DNA from: an uncultured Acetatifactor sp.
GTDB taxonomy: Bacteria > Bacillota > Clostridia > Lachnospirales > Lachnospiraceae
Length of the DNA: 64,000 nucleotides
Direction: 5' to 3'
Assembly: GCA_910578815.1 (NCBI GenBank)
Contig: CAJTSE010000018.1
Coordinates: 1-64,000 of the forward strand
Position numbers and translations under genes: made by a program. Of this stretch, positions 60,421 through 64,000 are shown piece after piece; the first letter of the stretch is position 1; each line of letters opens with the position of its first letter. Under the pieces are notes generated by a model, which saw nothing but the letters and a program-made list of their open reading frames with translations, was not told the origin of the DNA and ran no database searches.

Positions 60421-60549
60421 TTCTGATACCTGTCTGCGCGTGGCGTCGCGCACCTTATGCAGCGGATCAATTCTCCGTGTCATGAATCAACGGCTGAATA
60501 CGCATTTTTATTCAAACCGGAATCTTTTACTGTTTACTACAGTACATAA

Positions 60550-60578
60550 ATTTTAGCATATTAAAGTTGTAAAGTAAA
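60550..60578 (-). promoter_or_regulatory. Promoter of the YerC-like gene
   Basis: Minus-strand -35 TTTACT and -10 TAAAAT with a 17-bp spacer. Confidence 0.5.
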
Positions 60579-60612
60579 TAGTTATACCAAAAAAATCAAC
60601 AGGAAAAAAGTA

Positions 60613-60641
60613 TTGTCATGTAGTATTGAATACTATATAAT
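60613..60641 (+). promoter_or_regulatory. Promoter of the DUF1836 gene with an internal palindrome
   Basis: -35 TTGTCA and -10 TATAAT, 17-bp spacer. The spacer holds the palindrome TAGTATTGAATACTA (60621-60635), a good candidate operator because a bound repressor would block RNA polymerase. Confidence 0.65.
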
Positions 60642-60694
60642 AAAGTTAAATGGTAATGCTTATTTTATTCTGATGTGAATAGAGGTGCTGACAG

Positions 60695-61348
60695 ATGACG
60701 ATTGACAATGCTGATTTATTAAACAGTATATTAGCCAGCCTGGACCGGGTGGAGTGCATTAATCCTGATGACATACCGAATATCGACCTTTACATGGACC
60801 AGGTTACTACATTCATGGATAATAAGCTCCGGCCAACGGCTCGTTATCCTGGTGAGGATAAAATCCTGACCAAAACCATGATAAATAATTATGCAAAAAA
60901 CGACTTGCTGCCGCCGCCCGTGAAGAAGAAGTATTCCAAGGAGCATGTGCTGCTTTTGATTTTTATTTATTATTACAAAAGTATTTTGTCAATCAGCGAT
61001 ATTCAGACACTTTTAAAGCCTGTTACGGAGCTTTTCTTTCAAAAGGACGAGCCATTTAACCTGGAGAGCGTATACAGGGAGGCCTTCAGCATGGAGAAGC
61101 CGCAGCTGGATGCTCTGAAGGCAGATGTGGTCAGCAAATTTGAAGCCGCAGAGCAGACTTTTCAGGAAGCCCCGGAGGAACAAAGGGACTTTTTACGGAA
61201 GTTTTCTTTTATCTGTACACTGAGCTTTGACGTTTATGTTAAAAAGCTGATGATTGAAAAAATGGTGGATGAGCTGGCAGGAGAGCAGGCGCGCCTGTCT
61301 TCTGAGGATAAAACGGAATCAAAAAAGAAAAACGGCCAGTCGGCATAA
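60695..61348 (+). CDS. DUF1836-domain protein (putative MerR-like regulator)
   Basis: 217 aa. The DUF1836 pattern is YMDQVTTFMDNKL..., LTKTMINNYAKNDLLPPPVKKKYSKEHVLLLIFIYYYKSILS (residues about 66-107, in parts), where TMINNYAKNDLLPPP resembles a MerR-type HTH recognition region. The Lys-rich C terminus is probably disordered. Common in Firmicutes, function not established. Its promoter has a palindrome that the protein itself may bind. An AGAGGTG RBS is present. Confidence 0.85.
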   Translation: MTIDNADLLNSILASLDRVECINPDDIPNIDLYMDQVTTFMDNKLRPTARYPGEDKILTKTMINNYAKNDLLPPPVKKKYSKEHVLLLIFIYYYKSILSISDIQTLLKPVTELFFQKDEPFNLESVYREAFSMEKPQLDALKADVVSKFEAAEQTFQEAPEEQRDFLRKFSFICTLSFDVYVKKLMIEKMVDELAGEQARLSSEDKTESKKKNGQSA

Positions 61349-61411
61349 GAAACAGGAACCTTTTGAACTCCCGCGCCATAAGATAAAGCATCATGATAAC
61401 GGGAGGTATTT

Positions 61412-62437
61412 ATGAAAGGTATACATTTCAAAAAGGTCGGTGCGGCATGTATGACGGCAGTTACCTTGGCTTTTGCATTATCCGGCTGTGGGGCGGGTGA
61501 TGGCAGTTCTAAAGGCGATGGAACGAAGGTGGTGCTGAATGAAGTTGCCCATTCTATTTTTTATGCTCCGCTTTATGTTGCTATTGAAGAGGGTTATTTT
61601 GCGGAGGAAGGCATTCAGCTGGAGCTGGTGACAGGATTCGGCGCCGACAAGACCATGACGGCGGTGCTGACGGATGAGGCGGACATAGGGTTCATGGGGA
61701 GCGAATCCACGATCTATACTTATTCGGGCGGTACGGCGGACTATGTGGTGAATTTTGCACAGCTGACGCAGCGGGCAGGCAATTTCCTTGTGTCCAGAAC
61801 GCCCATCGACGATTTTTCATGGGATATGATAAAGGGTAAGGATGTACTTGGCGGCAGGGCAGGTGGTATGCCGGAAATGGTTTTTGAGTATATTTTGGAA
61901 AAGAACGGCATTGACCCTGCAAATGACCTGAGGATCGACCAGAGCATTGATTTTGGCTCTACTGCGGCGGCGTTTTCCGGCGGGCAGGGAGATTTTACGG
62001 TGGAGTTTGAACCTCATGCCACGGCGCTGGAGCTGCAGGGGGAGGGCTATGTTGTAGCTTCTTTGGGAGAAGATTCGGGCTATGTTCCCTATACCTCCTT
62101 CTCGGCAAAGAAAAGCTATCTGGAAAAGCACAAAGATACGATCCAAGGCTTTACCAACGCATTGCAGAAGGGCATGGATTATGTGCAGACTCATACACCG
62201 GAGGAAATTGCAAAAGTAATTGCACCACAATTTGCCGAGACGGATATGGAGACGCTGACTACGATTGTGAAGAGATATTACGATCAGAATACTTGGAAGG
62301 AAAATCTGATCTTTGATAAGGATGCCTTTGAATTACTGCAGAACATTTTGGACGATGCGGGTGTGCTGGAGAAAAGAGTTCCCTATGAAGACCTTGTGAC
62401 TACGGAATTTGCAGAAGAAGCCGCATCAAAGCGTTAG
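61412..62437 (+). CDS. SsuA/NMT1-like ABC transporter substrate-binding lipoprotein
   Basis: 341 aa. Signal peptide with lipobox LSGCGAG (Cys about 27). The mature start reads VVLNEVAHSIFYAPLYVAIEEGYFAEEGIQLELV (in parts), the classical NMT1/THI5-like/SsuA pattern, and GFGADKTMTAVLTDEADIGFMG binds the ligand loop. Such proteins deliver sulfonates, nitrate-like ions or thiamine precursors. No permease or ATPase gene is next to it in the window, so the ligand cannot be assigned. GGGAGG precedes the ATG. A terminator follows at 62521. Confidence 0.9.
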   Translation: MKGIHFKKVGAACMTAVTLAFALSGCGAGDGSSKGDGTKVVLNEVAHSIFYAPLYVAIEEGYFAEEGIQLELVTGFGADKTMTAVLTDEADIGFMGSESTIYTYSGGTADYVVNFAQLTQRAGNFLVSRTPIDDFSWDMIKGKDVLGGRAGGMPEMVFEYILEKNGIDPANDLRIDQSIDFGSTAAAFSGGQGDFTVEFEPHATALELQGEGYVVASLGEDSGYVPYTSFSAKKSYLEKHKDTIQGFTNALQKGMDYVQTHTPEEIAKVIAPQFAETDMETLTTIVKRYYDQNTWKENLIFDKDAFELLQNILDDAGVLEKRVPYEDLVTTEFAEEAASKR

Positions 62438-62520
62438 TCGCGGGCCGGTTTGCAGGCATTGGATTCCGCCGTGAGGAATCATGATACGAAAGCATGACAC
62501 TATAGAAGTGAAGGACGTTT

Positions 62521-62554
62521 AAAAACCGGGAGCCATATTGGTCCCGGTTTTTTG
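62521..62554. terminator. Intrinsic terminator, bidirectional
   Basis: AAAAACCGGGAGCC and GGTCCCGGTTTTTT arms around ATATT, with T-runs on both strands. It serves the binding protein gene and the convergent XRE-like gene. Confidence 0.85.
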
Positions 62555-62571
62555 ACCGTAACATAAGTGTT

Positions 62572-63057
62572 TTACTTCATAAGTATATTTTTCATTGCCC
62601 ACAGTTGAAGGGCTTTGGCGTTGGTGCTGATTTTTTCCAGAGAATCCAGTATTTCCTGAAAGGCGGGGCGTTCCTTTTCCTCAATGATTCCGTCCTCGGA
62701 GATAGCGATCAGGGAGGCCCGCAGCGAGTCGATGTCCTTTAAGGAACCCAGAACTTTCAGGGCCAGTCTGTCAAAGTCAACGATCTTGACCTCAGGTACA
62801 TTATCACGGCCGATGGGGCATTCTCTTGCGCAGTAGGAATTGCAAAGTTCGGGAACATTATAGGCCTTTGCCATTGCCTTTACTTCTTCCGGATAGGGAG
62901 CGACGGTGTCCAGCTCTATACGCGCCAGCCTGGTACGGTCCATGTCCATGATTTCGGCAGCCTTTTCACGGCTGGAAAAATCATCGTTAATCTCTGCGGC
63001 CTCGCAACGTGCGAGATAGTACATATTATCGGCTGCTTTTGTAGCTTTTTTTCCCAT
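62572..63057 (-). CDS. XRE-like helix-turn-helix protein with a cysteine-rich motif
   Basis: 161 aa. A HTH_3-like N-terminal domain (about residues 22-75: SREKAAEIMDMDRTRLARIE). Then CNSYCARECPIG (about 92-103), a four-residue-spaced cysteine cluster that could bind a metal or Fe-S cluster, and a C-terminal helical region (about 115-160). Probably a transcription regulator of clostridial type with unknown targets. AAGGAG lies upstream of the ATG on the minus strand. Confidence 0.8.
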   Translation of the reverse strand: MGKKATKAADNMYYLARCEAAEINDDFSSREKAAEIMDMDRTRLARIELDTVAPYPEEVKAMAKAYNVPELCNSYCARECPIGRDNVPEVKIVDFDRLALKVLGSLKDIDSLRASLIAISEDGIIEEKERPAFQEILDSLEKISTNAKALQLWAMKNILMK

Positions 63058-63203
63058 GTTTCAATTACGCTCCTTATGATATAGTAACCTTATAGGTGTT
63101 TGCAAAACGTCGTTACGATTTGGAATACTTTCGCGGGTACTTATTCAGTTTATTAGATAAAGAGGAATTTGTAAAGATTCCTCAACAATATTTTCAAAAC
63201 CAG

Positions 63204-63232
63204 TTGAGGGAACGGTAAATATTTGATAGAAT
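63204..63232 (+). promoter_or_regulatory. Promoter of the SPFH gene
   Basis: -35 TTGAGG and -10 TAGAAT with a 17-bp spacer, about 60 bp before the ATG. Confidence 0.55.
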
Positions 63233-63293
63233 GATACCGGAGTGAAAGTAATGGTAAGATTTCAGAACATAACCAAGAACGGAGGATAAGTGA

Positions 63294-64000
63294 ATGGGAT
63301 TAATTAAGGCGGTAAAGGACTCGCTGCAGTCTGTATTGGCAGATCAGTGGAGAGAGTATTTCTACTGTGATTCGATCTCCAACGACATACTGATGGTTAA
63401 GGGCCAGAAGCGGGTCAATGAGGGGCGCAACAGCAATACAAAAGCTTCGGACAATATTATCTCCAACGGTTCCGTGGTTGCTGTCAATGAAGGACAGTGT
63501 ATGATTATTGTGGATCAGGGCGGAATTGTGGATGTATGTGCGGATGCGGGAGAGTTCGTCTATGACAACTCTACGGAGCCCAGCCTTTTTTATGGTAATC
63601 TGGGAGAAAGTGTAAAGGGCAGCTTCAGCACTTTAGGAAAGCGTTTTACTTTTGGCGGAAATACGGCGAAGGATCAGAGAGTTTACTTTTTTAATACCAA
63701 GGAAATTATAAATAACCTGTTTGGAACGCCAAGCCCTATTCCTTTCCGTGTGCTGGATAAAAATACAGGCTTTGATTTTGACACTTCGGTTAAGGTAAAT
63801 GGGCAATATACTTTTAAGATTGTGGATCCTCTTTTGTTTTATACCAATGTTTGTGCCAATGTGACGGACAGCTATAAAAAAGCGGATCTGCTTGCCACTA
63901 TGAAAAGCGAGCTGTTGACCTTTTTACAGCCTGCCCTGGCACAGGTTTCGGCAAAGGGTGTGCGGCCATACGAGATTCCCGGATTTTCCGAGGAAATCTG
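63294..64000 (+). CDS. SPFH-domain (virion core/YdjL-like) protein, truncated by the window end
   Basis: The frame is open from the ATG at 63294 (GGAGG upstream) to the window end, about 235 codons. It starts GLIKAVKDSLQSVLADQWREYF and contains SNDILMVKGQKR, IISNGSVVAVNEGQCMIIVDQGGIVD (in parts) and GEFVYDNSTEPSLF, the signature of bacterial SPFH proteins often annotated as virion core protein. Members form membrane-associated assemblies; many carry a C-terminal zinc ribbon, which would lie outside the window. Confidence 0.85.
   Translation, partial: MGLIKAVKDSLQSVLADQWREYFYCDSISNDILMVKGQKRVNEGRNSNTKASDNIISNGSVVAVNEGQCMIIVDQGGIVDVCADAGEFVYDNSTEPSLFYGNLGESVKGSFSTLGKRFTFGGNTAKDQRVYFFNTKEIINNLFGTPSPIPFRVLDKNTGFDFDTSVKVNGQYTFKIVDPLLFYTNVCANVTDSYKKADLLATMKSELLTFLQPALAQVSAKGVRPYEIPGFSEEI

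Overview
The window reads as a chromosomal segment of a spore-forming, low-to-moderate-GC Firmicute of class Clostridia, most likely a gut Lachnospiraceae. The evidence is a clostridial dcw cluster with two tandem SpoVD/FtsI-type penicillin-binding proteins, the spoIIGA-sigE pair, sigG, a SpoVB-type flippase, YlmC-nrdR, a DUF1836 protein, a GH115 glycosidase remnant and a Tn916-type integrative element. No rRNA, tRNA or CRISPR array was seen.

Region 1 (1 to about 16,060) is the integrase-proximal end of an integrative element whose other end lies outside the window. A GC-rich, minus-strand Tad/Flp-like type II secretion operon (about 9,300 down to 229) encodes two pseudopilin-like proteins, a Pro/Glu/Thr-rich membrane protein, a large secreted Trp-rich protein, a prepilin peptidase, CpaB-, TadZ- and TadA-like proteins and two TadB/C-like membrane proteins. 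An AT-rich cargo island follows (9,545 to 13,541): a zinc-ribbon protein, a 34-residue membrane peptide, an XRE regulator, a radical SAM/SPASM enzyme, an SDR oxidoreductase and an unrecognised membrane protein. Then come an IS200-like tnpA remnant, a Tn916-type Xis and Int, and Int arm-site-like repeats that mark the element end.

Region 2 (16,124 to 30,189): a low-molecular-weight phosphatase, then mraZ (with 10-bp-phased MraZ-box-like repeats), rsmH, an ftsL-like gene, two class B PBPs, mraY, murD, ftsW/spoVE, murA, divIB/ftsQ and ftsZ. This is the septal peptidoglycan and division cluster; murE, murF, murG and ftsA are absent from it.

Region 3 (30,234 to 45,723) is the sporulation sigma locus broken up by accessory genes. 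A GH115 gene has decayed (5' truncated and frameshifted) beside a divergent AraC regulator. spoIIGA-sigE sits behind a promoter with Spo0A-like boxes and a 21-bp spacer. A VanZ-like protein, a LytTR/GHKL two-component pair and three ABC exporters follow. sigG is inverted relative to sigE and has a sigma-F/G-like promoter; ylmC and nrdR follow.

Region 4 (45,768 to 64,000) is mostly housekeeping: a SpoVB-like flippase, a NifS-type cysteine desulfurase, an OmpR-type regulator with its kinase, typA/bipA, a two-OB-fold SSB-like protein, a corrinoid adenosyltransferase-like ATPase, a lysine riboswitch with dapA and then dapB, a lipoprotein with a 42-bp tandem repeat, a eukaryotic-type HisA, a degenerate SpoIIQ/M23 protein next to a bactofilin, a YerC-like repressor, DUF1836, a SsuA/NMT1-like binding protein, an XRE-like protein and a truncated SPFH protein.

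Two dispersed, foldable repeat families link distant parts of the window. A roughly 170-220 bp imperfect inverted-repeat element lies upstream of ftsZ and, inverted, upstream of dapA. A 65-66 bp palindromic repeat lies upstream of dapA and inside the coding region of a pseudopilin-like gene in the integrative element.
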